Positions 18,606 to 27,281 of a stretch of 64,000 nucleotides of DNA are shown here, piece by piece. Origin of the DNA: Pseudomonadota bacterium (GTDB lineage Bacteria > Pseudomonadota > Gammaproteobacteria > Burkholderiales > Burkholderiaceae_C); NCBI GenBank assembly GCA_021799355.1, contig JAJZAQ010000006.1:1-64000 (forward strand), given 5' to 3'. The position numbers and the translations under genes are program-made. Each line of letters starts with the position of its first letter. Position 1 is the first letter of the stretch. Below the pieces are notes generated by a model. That model saw only the letters and a list, made by a program, of their open reading frames with translations, did no database searches and was not told the DNA's origin.

Positions 18606-18629
18606 GGGGGCTTCGGCCCCCTTTTTTTT
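18606..18629 (+). terminator. Rho-independent terminator after radC
   Basis: GGGGGC (18606-18611), loop TTCG, GCCCCC (18616-18621), followed by eight Ts (18622-18629). A textbook intrinsic terminator 5 bp after the radC stop codon. Confidence 0.9.
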
Positions 18630-18721
18630 GCTGCGCCCGGCGGCGCAACTCCGGCCCTCGCGGGCCTACGCGTGCTGCGCACTTGCCGAAAACGGGACTG
18701 CGTGGAGGTGCGAGGGAGGCG

Positions 18722-18847
18722 GTCTTGCTGTTCCCTTCATCGTGCCACGGCGTTCTCGCCGTCAAGGGCGGCGCGCGCCATGCGCGCCATGCGCGCTTGC
18801 GTCCTGGCGGCCGTCTGCGACCCCTGACTGCTTGCGCTGCGCCGTGC
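18722..18847 (+). repeat. Leader module, copy 2 (upstream of the DUF2958 gene)
   Basis: This is the second copy of the module at 17931-18047. It carries an internal tandem gcgcgccat duplication and lies 48 bp upstream of the DUF2958 start. Confidence 0.85.
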
Positions 18848-18895
18848 CCCGGAAGGGTCGGGCAATTCCGCCCGGCATCCTTTCAGGAGTTCACC

Positions 18896-19246
18896 ATGAA
18901 CAACGCACTCATTACTGACGAGCAGCGCGTCGTGCTGCTGGCCAACGGCCGCGAATCGTTGGAGAACCCGGACTTCGATCCGGCCCCCGTGGTCAAGCTG
19001 TTCACGCCGGACGCCGGCGCGACCTGGCTGCTGACCGAGATTGATCCCGACGACCACGACCACGCCTTTGGTCTTTGCGACCTGGGCCTGGGGGCGCCGG
19101 AAATCGGCTGGGTCAGCCTGGGCGAGCTGGCGACGGTGCGCGGCGGGCTGGGCCTGCCGATCGAGCGCGACCTGTCTTTCCGCGCCGAGAAGCGGTTGAG
19201 CGTCTATGCGCGCGATGCGCGGCTGGCCGGGCGGATCGCTGTCTGA
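18896..19246 (+). CDS. DUF2958 family protein, copy 1
   Basis: A 116-residue protein of unknown role (LFTPDAGATWLLTEIDPDDHDHAFGLCDLGLG, then RDLSFRAEKRLSVYA). The start at 18896 follows AGGAG. A paralogue of the same length is encoded at 25470-25820. DUF2958 proteins are regular members of the Tn4371-like ICE block between int and repA. Confidence 0.85.
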   Translation: MNNALITDEQRVVLLANGRESLENPDFDPAPVVKLFTPDAGATWLLTEIDPDDHDHAFGLCDLGLGAPEIGWVSLGELATVRGGLGLPIERDLSFRAEKRLSVYARDARLAGRIAV

Positions 19247-19318
19247 CCTGGCCTTGGGAGCGCCGCAAGGCGCTCCTTGTGCTTTGTGCTTTCTCGACCA
19301 TCGAAGGAGATCCATGCC

Positions 19319-19597
19319 ATGAGCAGCCATCACGACTACATCATCGAAATCACCGCGCAGCACGATGCGCTCAAACCGTTCGCGCCGGAGAACGGCCAGC
19401 CCTTGCGCTTCAAGATCGGCGACGCGGTGATCTACACCAACGAGTACGGCGCACAGTTCCGCCGCCGCGTCACCGGGTTCTACCAGCCCACCGGGCTGTC
19501 GGGTCTGTACGCGCGCGGTGCGCGCTACCTGCTGGACTCGTCATCGCCGTGGATGCCGGTATTGGAATCCAGCCTGCGCCCTGACGACTCGGCGTGA
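19319..19597 (+). CDS. Small hypothetical ICE protein
   Basis: A 92-residue protein (MSSHHDYIIEITAQHDALKP, later DAVIYTNEYGAQFRRRVTGFY). The start at 19319 follows GAAGGAGATCC, a good ribosome-binding site. I do not recognise a characterised family. It is co-directional with its neighbours and its codon use looks like theirs. Confidence 0.7.
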   Translation: MSSHHDYIIEITAQHDALKPFAPENGQPLRFKIGDAVIYTNEYGAQFRRRVTGFYQPTGLSGLYARGARYLLDSSSPWMPVLESSLRPDDSA

Positions 19598-20305
19598 TGC
19601 CTACGCGCCCCTTGCGGGGCGCTGCGCGCTTTGCTTGCCTCCAGGGGAAAGCCCTGCGGGCTATCCCCGCCGCGCGGTGCTTGGCGCCCCTCAAAGACCG
19701 CCGAACCGGCTGCGCCGGATCGGCCAGACCGCAGCAGTCGCTGTCGAACACGCTTCCCCATGACCGGCGCATGAGCTTGTGCATCGAGCATTGAAGGCTG
19801 TGCGTCCCCGGCCAAGAAACATGGCCGGTCGCGCTGTCGTGCGCGCTGCGCATCGAGCCGCCTGCGGCGTCTCGCCCCTTCCGGGCTTCCATCGTTCCCT
19901 CGCTCCGCTCGGCTGACGCCTCCGGCCCGGCTTCCAGCTTCGGGCCTGCGCGCTTCGCTTGCCGTGCGGTCAGCGTGTTGGAGGGCCGTTGCCATGTCCA
20001 GCCGTCTCCCCTGACTTCATCACCTTGTCCGCGACTGTAGCCCGCGGCCGTGTGCCGTCAAGGCGCGCAGGGCCGTGTCCTCGGCTGCGCCTGCGGGCCG
20101 CACCAACCCTGCGCTTGCCTCCTTGACGGCCCTCGTTCGCGCGCTCCTGACCGTCGCGGGCGATGAACTCAGGAAAGACGGTGGCAACAGGGCCAACCGG
20201 GTTCCTCGTGCCGACCGCACCAAACAGCCGAAAGGCTGGGCTCCGAATCTAGGAATCCGGTGTGCGGTGAACAGCAAACCTTTTTTCTTTGTCAGGAGAA
20301 ATGCC
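19598..20305. other. Non-coding region of about 700 bp
   Basis: No supported gene. It contains the first copy of a 93-bp repeat (19633-19725) whose partner is at 23888-23979, and ends in an AT-richer stretch (aaaccttttttctttgtcagg) giving the ribosome-binding site of the DUF932 gene. Confidence 0.6.
19633..19725. repeat. Non-coding repeat B, copy 1
   Basis: From gcttgcctccaggggaaagc to gcgccggatcggcc, nearly identical to 23888-23979. Both copies lie in long gene-free stretches, one before DUF932 and one before DUF736. Confidence 0.85.
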
Positions 20306-21130
20306 ATGCAACTCGCATCCCGCTTCGCTTCCCGTTCCCCGATGCTGCGTTCGGAACGCCCCTTGTCCGACGACCAAATCCGGGCCGTGGCCCCGTCCAT
20401 CTTCGCGGACGCCCCGCACGAAAGCCGCTCCGAGCGGTACAGCTACATCCCCACTGCCACGGTGTTGCAAGAACTGCGCGGGGAAGGCTTCGAGCCTTTC
20501 ATGGTGACGCAGACCCGCGTGCGCCACGACGACCGCCGCGACTACACCAAGCACATGATCCGGCTGCGCCACGCCAGCCAGATCAACGGCCGCGAGGCCA
20601 ACGAAATCATCCTGCTGAACTCCCATGACGGCACCAGCAGCTATCAGATGCTGGCCGGGATGTTCCGCTTCGTTTGCAGCAATGGGCTTGTCTGCGGCGA
20701 CACCGTGGCCGACGTGCGCGTGCCGCACAAGGGCGACGTAGCCGGACACGTCATCGAAGGCGCTTACGAAGTCCTGCACGGCTTCGACCGGGCGCAGGAA
20801 TCCCGCGATGCTATGCGCGCCATCACGCTCGACGCCGGGGAATCGGAAGTGTTCGCCCGCGCTGCGCTGGCGTTGAAGTACGACGAGGACAAGCCCGCGC
20901 CCATCACGGAATCGCAAATCCTGATGCCGCGCCGCCATGACGACGACCGCCGCGACCTGTGGAGCGTATTCAACCGCACGCAGGAGAACTTGACCAAAGG
21001 CGGCCTGTCCGCCCGCGCCGCGAATGGCCGCCGCCAGACCACCCGGCCCGTGCAGGGCATCGACCAAAGCGTGCGCCTGAATCGCGCCCTGTGGCTGCTG
21101 GCCGATGGCCTGCGCCAGTTGAAAGCCTGA
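20306..21130 (+). CDS. DUF932 domain protein
   Basis: A 274-residue protein with the DUF932 signatures YSYIPTATVLQELRGEGFEP, HMIRLRHASQ and FRFVCSNGLVCGD. Related genes occur on plasmids, ICEs and phages; some relatives are called LGT_TIGR03299 and the function is unknown. The start at 20306 has AGGAG upstream. It is followed by parB after 78 bp. Confidence 0.88.
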   Translation: MQLASRFASRSPMLRSERPLSDDQIRAVAPSIFADAPHESRSERYSYIPTATVLQELRGEGFEPFMVTQTRVRHDDRRDYTKHMIRLRHASQINGREANEIILLNSHDGTSSYQMLAGMFRFVCSNGLVCGDTVADVRVPHKGDVAGHVIEGAYEVLHGFDRAQESRDAMRAITLDAGESEVFARAALALKYDEDKPAPITESQILMPRRHDDDRRDLWSVFNRTQENLTKGGLSARAANGRRQTTRPVQGIDQSVRLNRALWLLADGLRQLKA

Positions 21131-21208
21131 ATCCCCACGCGGCAGGGGCAGGCAGCAGCCCTTGCCGCTTCTCTCGCTGCTGCATCCCAACCGCTAGGAG
21201 AAATCACC

Positions 21209-23257
21209 ATGAACGCCGTACTCAAAACCGAAGCCGTCGCCATCGAAGCCGCTGCACCGCTGGAAGTGGCCGACCCGACCAAGAACCTGATCTTGGTTCC
21301 CCTCTCGCAGTTGCTGCCGCGCCGCTCCAAGCGCAACGTCCGCACGACCCCGCGCCAGTCCATCCCCGAACTGGCCGCGAGCATTGCCCGCATCGGCCTG
21401 CTGCAAAACCTGATCGTCATCCTTTCCGCAGATGGCGAGGCTTACGAGGTGGTGGCAGGCGACCGCCGCCTGACCGCCTTGAAGCTGCTGGCGAAGAAGA
21501 AGCGCATCCCCACCGACTACGAAGTGCCGTGCCTACAGGTGCCCGATGCCTCGGCCCGCACCGTCAGCCTCGCCGAGAACGTGCAGCGCGAGAACATGCA
21601 CCCCGCCGACCAGTTCGCGGCCTTTGCCGCGCTGGTCAAGGAAGGCCGACCCATCGAGGACATTGCCGCCGACTTCGGGGTGTCCCCGCTGGTGGTGCAG
21701 CGCCGCTTGAAGCTGGCGAACGTCTCGCCGCGCCTGATGGCCGATTACCGGGCCGGTGGCGTGACGCTGGAACAGTTGATGGCCTTGACCATCACCGACG
21801 ACCACGCCGCGCAGGTAGCCGCGTTCTATGCTGCGCCGGAATGGCAGCGCAGCCCGTCCAAGCTGCGCGAGCGCCTGACCGAGCGCGAAATCAACGCCAC
21901 GCACGCGCTGGTGCGCTTCGTCGGGCTGGACACCTACCGGAAGGCAGGCGGCGGCGTCCGCCGCGACCTGTTCGCCGAAGGTGATGCCGGAACCTACCTC
22001 ACCGATACCGGAGTGCTGGAAACGCTGGTGCGCGACAAGCTGGAAACGCTGGCCGAGGACGTGCGCGCCGAGGGCTGGGCATGGGTGGAGGCCGTGCCGC
22101 ATCTGGCCTACGAGGAACGGCAGGCGTTCCAGAACGCCCCGCGCCACCGCCGCGAGCCGACCACCCGCGAGGCCCGCCGCATCGCCTCGCTGAAAAACCG
22201 CCTCGAAAAGATCGACGCCGAACTGGAAGATGCCTGCGACGCCGAGGACGAGGCCAAGGCCGAGAAGCTGGAACAGCGGCGCGATCAGGTGGTCGGGGAA
22301 CTGCAAGACGCGGAGGATGCCTTGCAGGGCTATGCCCCCGAGGTGCGCGAGGTGGCCGGTGCCATCGTCACCATCGACCGCAACGGCGAGGCCGTCATTC
22401 ATCGCGGCCTGCTGCGCGAAGCCGAGGCCAAGGCGCTGCGCACGCTGGAAAAGCTGCGGCGCGGTTTCGGCAGTGCCGAAGGCGAAGCCGCCAACGACGA
22501 GCACGAGGACGCCGACGACGCGCCCAAGGCCGCGAGCCTGTCCGACCGGCTGGCGCAGCGGTTGAGCGCCCACCGCACGGCGGCGCTGCAAATCGAAGTC
22601 GCACGGCATCCGCACGTCGCGCTGGCCGCGCTGGTGCATGGCATGGTGCAGACCGTCTTGCAGCCCGACGCCTACGGCGATGGCCTGCCGCTCGGCGTGC
22701 GCCTCACGACGCAAGACCGACTGGAAGGCATGGCCCCGGACTGGCCGGAATCGCCCGCCGCCGTGGCGCTGCGCGAACTGCAACAGGTGGCCGGTGAAGC
22801 CTTGCCGGAGGACAGCGCCGAACTGTTCGCCGTGCTGCTGGCGAAATCGCAAGACGAACTGGTGCGGCTGCTGGCCGTGTGCGTGGCTTCCACGGTGGAC
22901 GTGGTGACGCCTCGCGCCACGGTGCAGCAACCCGGCGAGGAACTGGCGCAGGCCGTGGGCCTCGACATGGCCGCATGGTGGAAGCCGACCGCAGAAGGCT
23001 ACTTCAAGCACATTTCCAAGGCCGTGATTCTGGATGCCGTGGCCGCGTTTGCACCGGAATCCGTCACCCGACTGGCGAAGTTGAAGAAGGCCGACATTGC
23101 CAGCGAAGCCGAACGGCTGGCCGATGGCACGGGCTGGATGCCCGCCATCTTCAAGGCCGAAGGCCCGGAAGCTGCGCCGGCGGAAACGCAGGCGCAGGAC
23201 GCCCCGGAGGATGCCGAGGCAATGGCGGATGAACCCGCAGAGGCGCTGGCCGCTTGA
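21209..23257 (+). CDS. parB: ParB/RepB/Spo0J-like nuclease-domain protein
   Basis: A 682-residue protein. Residues about 25-130 form the ParB N-terminal domain (LVPLSQLLPRRSKRNVR, VVAGDRRLTALK, SLAENVQRENMHPADQ), followed by a helix-turn-helix (IEDIAADFGVSPLVVQRRLKLANV). The long C-terminal half, including a charged coiled-coil segment near residues 320-380, is typical of the plasmid and ICE ParB proteins that are not classical centromere binders. It is far from parA (28393), so it may be a regulator or nuclease rather than a partition partner. Confidence 0.88.
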   Translation: MNAVLKTEAVAIEAAAPLEVADPTKNLILVPLSQLLPRRSKRNVRTTPRQSIPELAASIARIGLLQNLIVILSADGEAYEVVAGDRRLTALKLLAKKKRIPTDYEVPCLQVPDASARTVSLAENVQRENMHPADQFAAFAALVKEGRPIEDIAADFGVSPLVVQRRLKLANVSPRLMADYRAGGVTLEQLMALTITDDHAAQVAAFYAAPEWQRSPSKLRERLTEREINATHALVRFVGLDTYRKAGGGVRRDLFAEGDAGTYLTDTGVLETLVRDKLETLAEDVRAEGWAWVEAVPHLAYEERQAFQNAPRHRREPTTREARRIASLKNRLEKIDAELEDACDAEDEAKAEKLEQRRDQVVGELQDAEDALQGYAPEVREVAGAIVTIDRNGEAVIHRGLLREAEAKALRTLEKLRRGFGSAEGEAANDEHEDADDAPKAASLSDRLAQRLSAHRTAALQIEVARHPHVALAALVHGMVQTVLQPDAYGDGLPLGVRLTTQDRLEGMAPDWPESPAAVALRELQQVAGEALPEDSAELFAVLLAKSQDELVRLLAVCVASTVDVVTPRATVQQPGEELAQAVGLDMAAWWKPTAEGYFKHISKAVILDAVAAFAPESVTRLAKLKKADIASEAERLADGTGWMPAIFKAEGPEAAPAETQAQDAPEDAEAMADEPAEALAA

Positions 23258-23319
23258 CCCGCGCCGAAGGCAAGCGCCCCGGCCTCGACCGGGGCGCTTC
23301 GCTGCAAGGAGAAGCCCCC

Positions 23320-23529
23320 ATGACCCGCACCACCACCAGCCGCCCGCGCATGGCGGCGATCTACGCCCCCGGCACGGTGCGCGTCCGCCGCTGGCACGGC
23401 GACGGCGACGTGCGCGGCTACCGCCCGCGCTCGGGCTGGTCGGCCCTCGCCGACCTCACTGACATTCACCCCATCACGGGCCGCGCCTTGCCGCGTGCCG
23501 TGTGGTGGCTCATCGAGACGAAGGAGTAA
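23320..23529 (+). CDS. Small hypothetical ICE protein
   Basis: A 69-residue basic protein (MAAIYAPGTVRVRRWHGDGD, then RPRSGWSALADLTDIHP). AAGGAGAAG precedes the ATG at 23320. It lies 62 bp after parB and is probably cotranscribed. Function unknown. Confidence 0.65.
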   Translation: MTRTTTSRPRMAAIYAPGTVRVRRWHGDGDVRGYRPRSGWSALADLTDIHPITGRALPRAVWWLIETKE

Positions 23530-24545
23530 CCGCGTTCACAGCCGAGTCGGAACGCCGCCGCCATCACGGAAGTTCAGGCGGCGGCGTTGACGTGACCGGG
23601 CTTCCCGCCCGGCAATAGCAGGCCCGCATGGGACTGCAAGCCGAAGCGCCCGCAGTGCGCAGGAATCACCAGCAGTTTTCGGCTTGCCGAGTGCATAGCC
23701 CGCAGCGTAGGCCGCGCCCATTTCATCAGAGGCATGTCCGCGTTTCCTGTTTGGAAATCTGGAACGGCCTGGGCGTGTCGGCGCACAGCGCCGCCGGGCT
23801 TTCGGGCTGCGCCCCGTGCCGACTTCGCTGTCACGGCCATTCGGCTTCAATCCCTCACGCCTTCGCGCCTGCGGCGCTGCGCGCTGCGCTTGCCTCCAGG
23901 GGAAAGCCCCGCGGGCTATCCCCGCCGCGCGATGCTTGGCGCCCCTCGATGCAGCCGAACCGGCTGCGCCGGATCGGCCCGGCCAGCGCCCCGCCGCAAT
24001 GGACGGGGCGCTGGCGAACACGCTGGCGCTCGCTGCGGCAGGTTGTGCAGGTGCGTGCCGTCCTCAACGCTGGCGGTTCCTGCCCATCACGTCACGAAGG
24101 ACGGTTCACGGACAACCCGCCCGGCATCGCTATGGAGCTTCCACGCCACGCCTCAAGACCGGCGCCGCAAGGTGCGGCGGGGACGTTCTCACTTGTCGTC
24201 GGATGGTTGACCTGGCCCGCGTCAGCGGGCGAGCCGGAGAAGCCTTCGGGCGGGGATGCCGAGTCGGCCCCATCTCCTTTCGGAGCGGTTCGGCCCAAGG
24301 CGTCCTTGTCTCGTTGTGAATCCTGGCGGTGGCACGGCTGCGCCTCGGGCTTCATGGCTGCAACCGTCCGGCGAAAACAATTTCCCCGCCGCTGCGCGGC
24401 TTCCTCGCGCAGCAAATTCTTTTCGCCTCCCGGCTCTCCACTGCGTTTCGACCGCAAGCGGTGCAGCCAGCCCGTCCCCCGCCGGTCGGATCACAACAAG
24501 GACGCGATGGGCGCGAACCTTGTTCAACCGAAAGGAGAAAACATC
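23530..24545. other. Gene-free stretch of about 1 kb
   Basis: Long frames across it have no ribosome-binding sites and read like GC-rich chance frames. One short minus-strand frame (23574-23840) is possible but unsupported. The stretch contains repeat B copy 2 (23888-23979) and ends in the ribosome-binding site AAAGGAGAAA of the DUF736 gene. A long leader, small RNA or decayed genes are possible. Confidence 0.5.
23888..23979. repeat. Non-coding repeat B, copy 2
   Basis: Partner of 19633-19725; differences are single-base changes (for example ccctgcgggc versus ccccgcgggc) and a few bases at the gcccctc junction. Confidence 0.85.
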
Positions 24546-24860
24546 ATGGCCAACATCGGTACCTTCACCGCAGACAAAGACGGCTTCACCGGCACGCTGC
24601 GCACCCTGACGCTCAACGTCAAGGTCAAGCTGGTTCCCAACGACAAGGGCAACAGCGAGAACGCCCCCGACTTTCGCCTCCAGGCCGCCGGCCACGACAT
24701 CGGCGCGGCGTGGAACAAGACCAGCGAAGCCGGACGGGAATACAAGTCCGTGACCCTCGACGATCCTTCGTTCCCGGCGCCGGTCTATGCCCGCCTGATC
24801 GAAGGCGAGGACGGCACGCACGACCTGATCTGGTCGCGCAGCAAGCCCCAGGCGGCGTGA
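24546..24860 (+). CDS. DUF736 family protein
   Basis: A 104-residue protein ([43 protein letters not shown]) that fits the DUF736 family, common on conjugative plasmids and ICEs of Proteobacteria. The role is unknown. AAAGGAG lies about 10 bases upstream of the start. Confidence 0.88.
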   Translation: MANIGTFTADKDGFTGTLRTLTLNVKVKLVPNDKGNSENAPDFRLQAAGHDIGAAWNKTSEAGREYKSVTLDDPSFPAPVYARLIEGEDGTHDLIWSRSKPQAA

Positions 24861-24923
24861 CCGCCGCAGCGCCCCGCCCACCGCGGCGGGGCGCTGTGCT
24901 GCTGTTCGCAGCACATCACCGCG

Positions 24924-25229
24924 TCACGCGCGCGGCTTTGCCGCATCGCGTTCCTTCAACACCGCCTCCAGCTCCTGGCGCACCTGCGCCAGCAGCTCGT
25001 CGGCCTTGTGCGGGCTGTCGCCCGCGTAGGCCAGCGTCAGCAGCGTGAGCGGGTGGATCTCCATCACCTCGCACAACTCGGCCAGCTTATGCAGGGTCGG
25101 GCTTTTCAGGTCGCGTTCGAGGGTGCTCATATAGGTGCGACTGGACACGTCAGAGAAGGCTTCCTGGCTCAAGCCACGCGCCTTTCTAACTGTCTTCAAC
25201 GCCTTCGCCAATGAGTTCCCTGCCGCCAC
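24924..25229 (-). CDS. XRE-family helix-turn-helix regulator
   Basis: A 101-residue protein with a Cro/CI-type DNA-binding domain (LAKALKTVRKARGLSQEAFSDVSSRTYMSTLERD) and a short C-terminal helix. It runs against its neighbours and is divergent from the second DUF2958 gene. A pair of ctatag boxes lies in the shared upstream region, so it may control the ICE transfer or maintenance genes. Confidence 0.85.
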   Translation of the reverse strand: MAAGNSLAKALKTVRKARGLSQEAFSDVSSRTYMSTLERDLKSPTLHKLAELCEVMEIHPLTLLTLAYAGDSPHKADELLAQVRQELEAVLKERDAAKPRA

Positions 25230-25272
25230 CTATGGTTTCCCTCGAAAAACCAAGATGACAGCCCATTGCGCC

Positions 25273-25293
25273 CTATAGGACTACAATCTATAG
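25273..25293. promoter_or_regulatory. Paired ctatag boxes, possible XRE operator
   Basis: CTATAG occurs at 25273-25278 and 25288-25293, 15 bp apart centre to centre, in the AT-richer gap between the divergent XRE gene and the DUF2958 gene. Each box is itself a palindrome. Binding is an inference from position. Confidence 0.4.
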
Positions 25294-25469
25294 TGTTCAT
25301 TTGGTGTTCTACGTTTTTGTGCCTTTACGGAAATCCGCATCGGCGGGTTCCAGCAAAGCCACGCAAGCGCATCCGTGCTTGCGCACGAAGGCGTAAATCC
25401 GGTTTGGCGGTTCTGCGCTTCAACGTGAAACCGCATCCGTGCATCATTGGATTTGTGGGATTGCCGACC

Positions 25470-25820
25470 ATGCCCCAGCCACTCGCCACCGTCCCGGAGC
25501 GCGCGCAACTGCTCGCCAACGGCGAGGCTCGTGCCGCTGGCCAGGCCATCGACCCGGTGCCCGTGGTGCGGCTGTTCACGCCGGACGCGCATGTGACCTG
25601 GCTGCTGGCCGCACTCGATCCCGCCGATGGCGACACCGCCTGGGGCCTCATCGACCTGGGAATCGGAATGCCGGCGCAAGGAACCGTCAAGCTGTCTGAG
25701 CTGGCCGGCATCGTCGGGCCGCGCCGGCAGCCCGTGATGCGCGACCTCTATTTCCGCCCCACCCGCACGCTGTCGGAGTACACCCGGCTGGCCGAGCGCG
25801 ACGGAGCGATCCCGGACTGA
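25470..25820 (+). CDS. DUF2958 family protein, copy 2
   Basis: A 116-residue paralogue of the protein at 18896-19246, sharing PVVxLFTPDAxxTWLL and the DxAxGLxDLGxGxP core. The start at 25470 (MPQPL) is chosen by homology with copy 1; no strong ribosome-binding site is present. Two copies on one element suggest an old duplication or non-identical roles. Confidence 0.8.
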   Translation: MPQPLATVPERAQLLANGEARAAGQAIDPVPVVRLFTPDAHVTWLLAALDPADGDTAWGLIDLGIGMPAQGTVKLSELAGIVGPRRQPVMRDLYFRPTRTLSEYTRLAERDGAIPD

Positions 25821-26128
25821 ATACGGCCTACTGTGACTTTTTCAGTCTGGTGTCATACCGGGTAAGTCTCAATCGAGATTCTTGCGGCGTAGCCCCACCA
25901 GTCTGACCCAAATAGACAGGATGCTTGGCGCGGATTGCGGCAGGCTGGCTTGTGCAGTGTCCCCGGTCGTGGCGCTGCCGCCGCAGCATTGAGACGAATA
26001 CCGCAACACATCGGAGCCAATCGGTCTTGACAGCCCCATCCGCCTTTTTAACCCATGACGTTCCGACGAGGGCGATGTAGCGCGTAGTTCTTCCGTGGCG
26101 GCGAGTCCTGTTCGCAGGAGGAGGCGTC
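25821..26128. other. Non-coding spacer
   Basis: I see no gene in these 308 bp. The end holds the strong ribosome-binding site AGGAGGAGG of the DUF2285 gene. Confidence 0.55.
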
Positions 26129-26890
26129 ATGGTCAATCCTCATCACCTCGCGCATTGGTATCCCACTGCCGCATACCTGTATGTCTTTTGGCTGGATGCG
26201 CTCGCGCTCGCTTGGGAGTACCTGCGCAGGCATCCCGACTACCGGCTCGACTGGCTACGCCGTCATCGCCGGCCTGATGCAGCGCATCGCTGGGGTTTGC
26301 GTCTGCTGGAAGACCCGGCACTGGATGCGCGTGACGCGCATCCAGCTTGGCTGCCTGGTCATGCTGCCGTGGTGCAGCTCTACCCCGACGCTGATCCGCC
26401 GCAGGATGCCACCGCCTTCGCGTTCTGGCGCATCCCCGGCCACAAGCAACTGTTCCACGACGGCAAGAAGCTGGCGCTGATCGCGCGCAGCCCAGGCCAT
26501 TGCCTGCGCTTTGCGCTGGCGCCCGGCCTGGAAGACGGCATGGCCGTGGCCTATGCCCAACGGAGCGGCACTGCCGCCCCTGTGCGCGGTCATGCACGCG
26601 GGGCGACCTTCGCTGCCACCACGCCCAGGCCAACACCTTCCGCGCTGCTGGAACTGCACACCTTGCAGGCGCTCGACGCGACCCTCGCGGGTGCGTCCTT
26701 GCGCGATGTGGGCGAAGGACTGTTCGGTGCCGACGCCGTGGCCGACTGGTACAGCGACGGCGGCCTGCGCTCGAAGGTGCGCCGCCTGGTGCGGCGCGGC
26801 GATGCGCTGATGCGCGGCGGCTATCGCCACCTAGCACAGCTTCCGCCGCTTGAGAAGGGTCGTTTTGATGTGGACGCAAAACGACCCTGA
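26129..26890 (+). CDS. DUF2285 domain protein
   Basis: A 253-residue protein. The N-terminal part (WEYLRRHPDYRLDWLRR) is the short transcriptional-regulator-like region usually found with DUF2285, and the C-terminal part (LHTLQALDATLAGASLRDVGEGLFG...SKVRRLVRRGDALMRGGYR) is the DUF2285 domain with a probable helix-turn-helix. Such genes sit just before alpA/repA in Tn4371-like ICEs. Function unproven. Confidence 0.85.
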   Translation: MVNPHHLAHWYPTAAYLYVFWLDALALAWEYLRRHPDYRLDWLRRHRRPDAAHRWGLRLLEDPALDARDAHPAWLPGHAAVVQLYPDADPPQDATAFAFWRIPGHKQLFHDGKKLALIARSPGHCLRFALAPGLEDGMAVAYAQRSGTAAPVRGHARGATFAATTPRPTPSALLELHTLQALDATLAGASLRDVGEGLFGADAVADWYSDGGLRSKVRRLVRRGDALMRGGYRHLAQLPPLEKGRFDVDAKRP

Positions 26891-26973
26891 GTAGAAGGGC
26901 CGCGTTTTCTGAGACTGCCTCCATCCGGTCGCGCTGTGTGGCCGGGCGCTTTCAACCGATGGAGGTTCACACC

Positions 26974-27255
26974 ATGCGTCCCGCTCCCTTGCGGCCTGCC
27001 GCCACTGTCTCGACCACTGCCGCGCAGCCCCAACGCTATCTCACCAACGACGAAGCCGCCGAATACCTGCGCCTGTCGCCGCGCACGCTGGAAAAGCAGC
27101 GCGTAATTGGCGGCGGCCCGCGCTTTCGCAAGTTCGGGCGGCGCGTCATGTACGCCGTGGCCGACCTCGATGCCTGGGCCGCCGACCGCAGTTTCGAGAC
27201 GACTTCCGATCCCGAATACGCCGAGCACCACTCGGCCGACAGCCGTGCGCGCTGA
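26974..27255 (+). CDS. AlpA/excisionase-type helix-turn-helix protein
   Basis: A 93-residue protein with a MerR-like winged helix (YLTNDEAAEYLRLSPRTLEKQRVIGGGPRFRKFGRRVMYAVADLDAW). Proteins like this act as recombination directionality factors or as activators on ICEs. It lies immediately upstream of repA, which starts 27 bp later. GGAGG precedes the chosen ATG at 26974. Confidence 0.82.
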   Translation: MRPAPLRPAATVSTTAAQPQRYLTNDEAAEYLRLSPRTLEKQRVIGGGPRFRKFGRRVMYAVADLDAWAADRSFETTSDPEYAEHHSADSRAR

Positions 27256-27281
27256 TCGGCGGCGCGCGGCAGGCCATCGCC

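Noticed and set aside
21533-23011. Long leftward frame opposite parB
   Set aside because: The parB frame has clear domains and a ribosome-binding site. The opposite frame is a GC-codon shadow, as is the frame 31046-32629 opposite the relaxase.
23574-23840. Possible 88-residue leftward gene in the 1-kb gap
   Set aside because: No ribosome-binding site, no recognisable family, and composition like the surrounding spacer; kept as non-coding.
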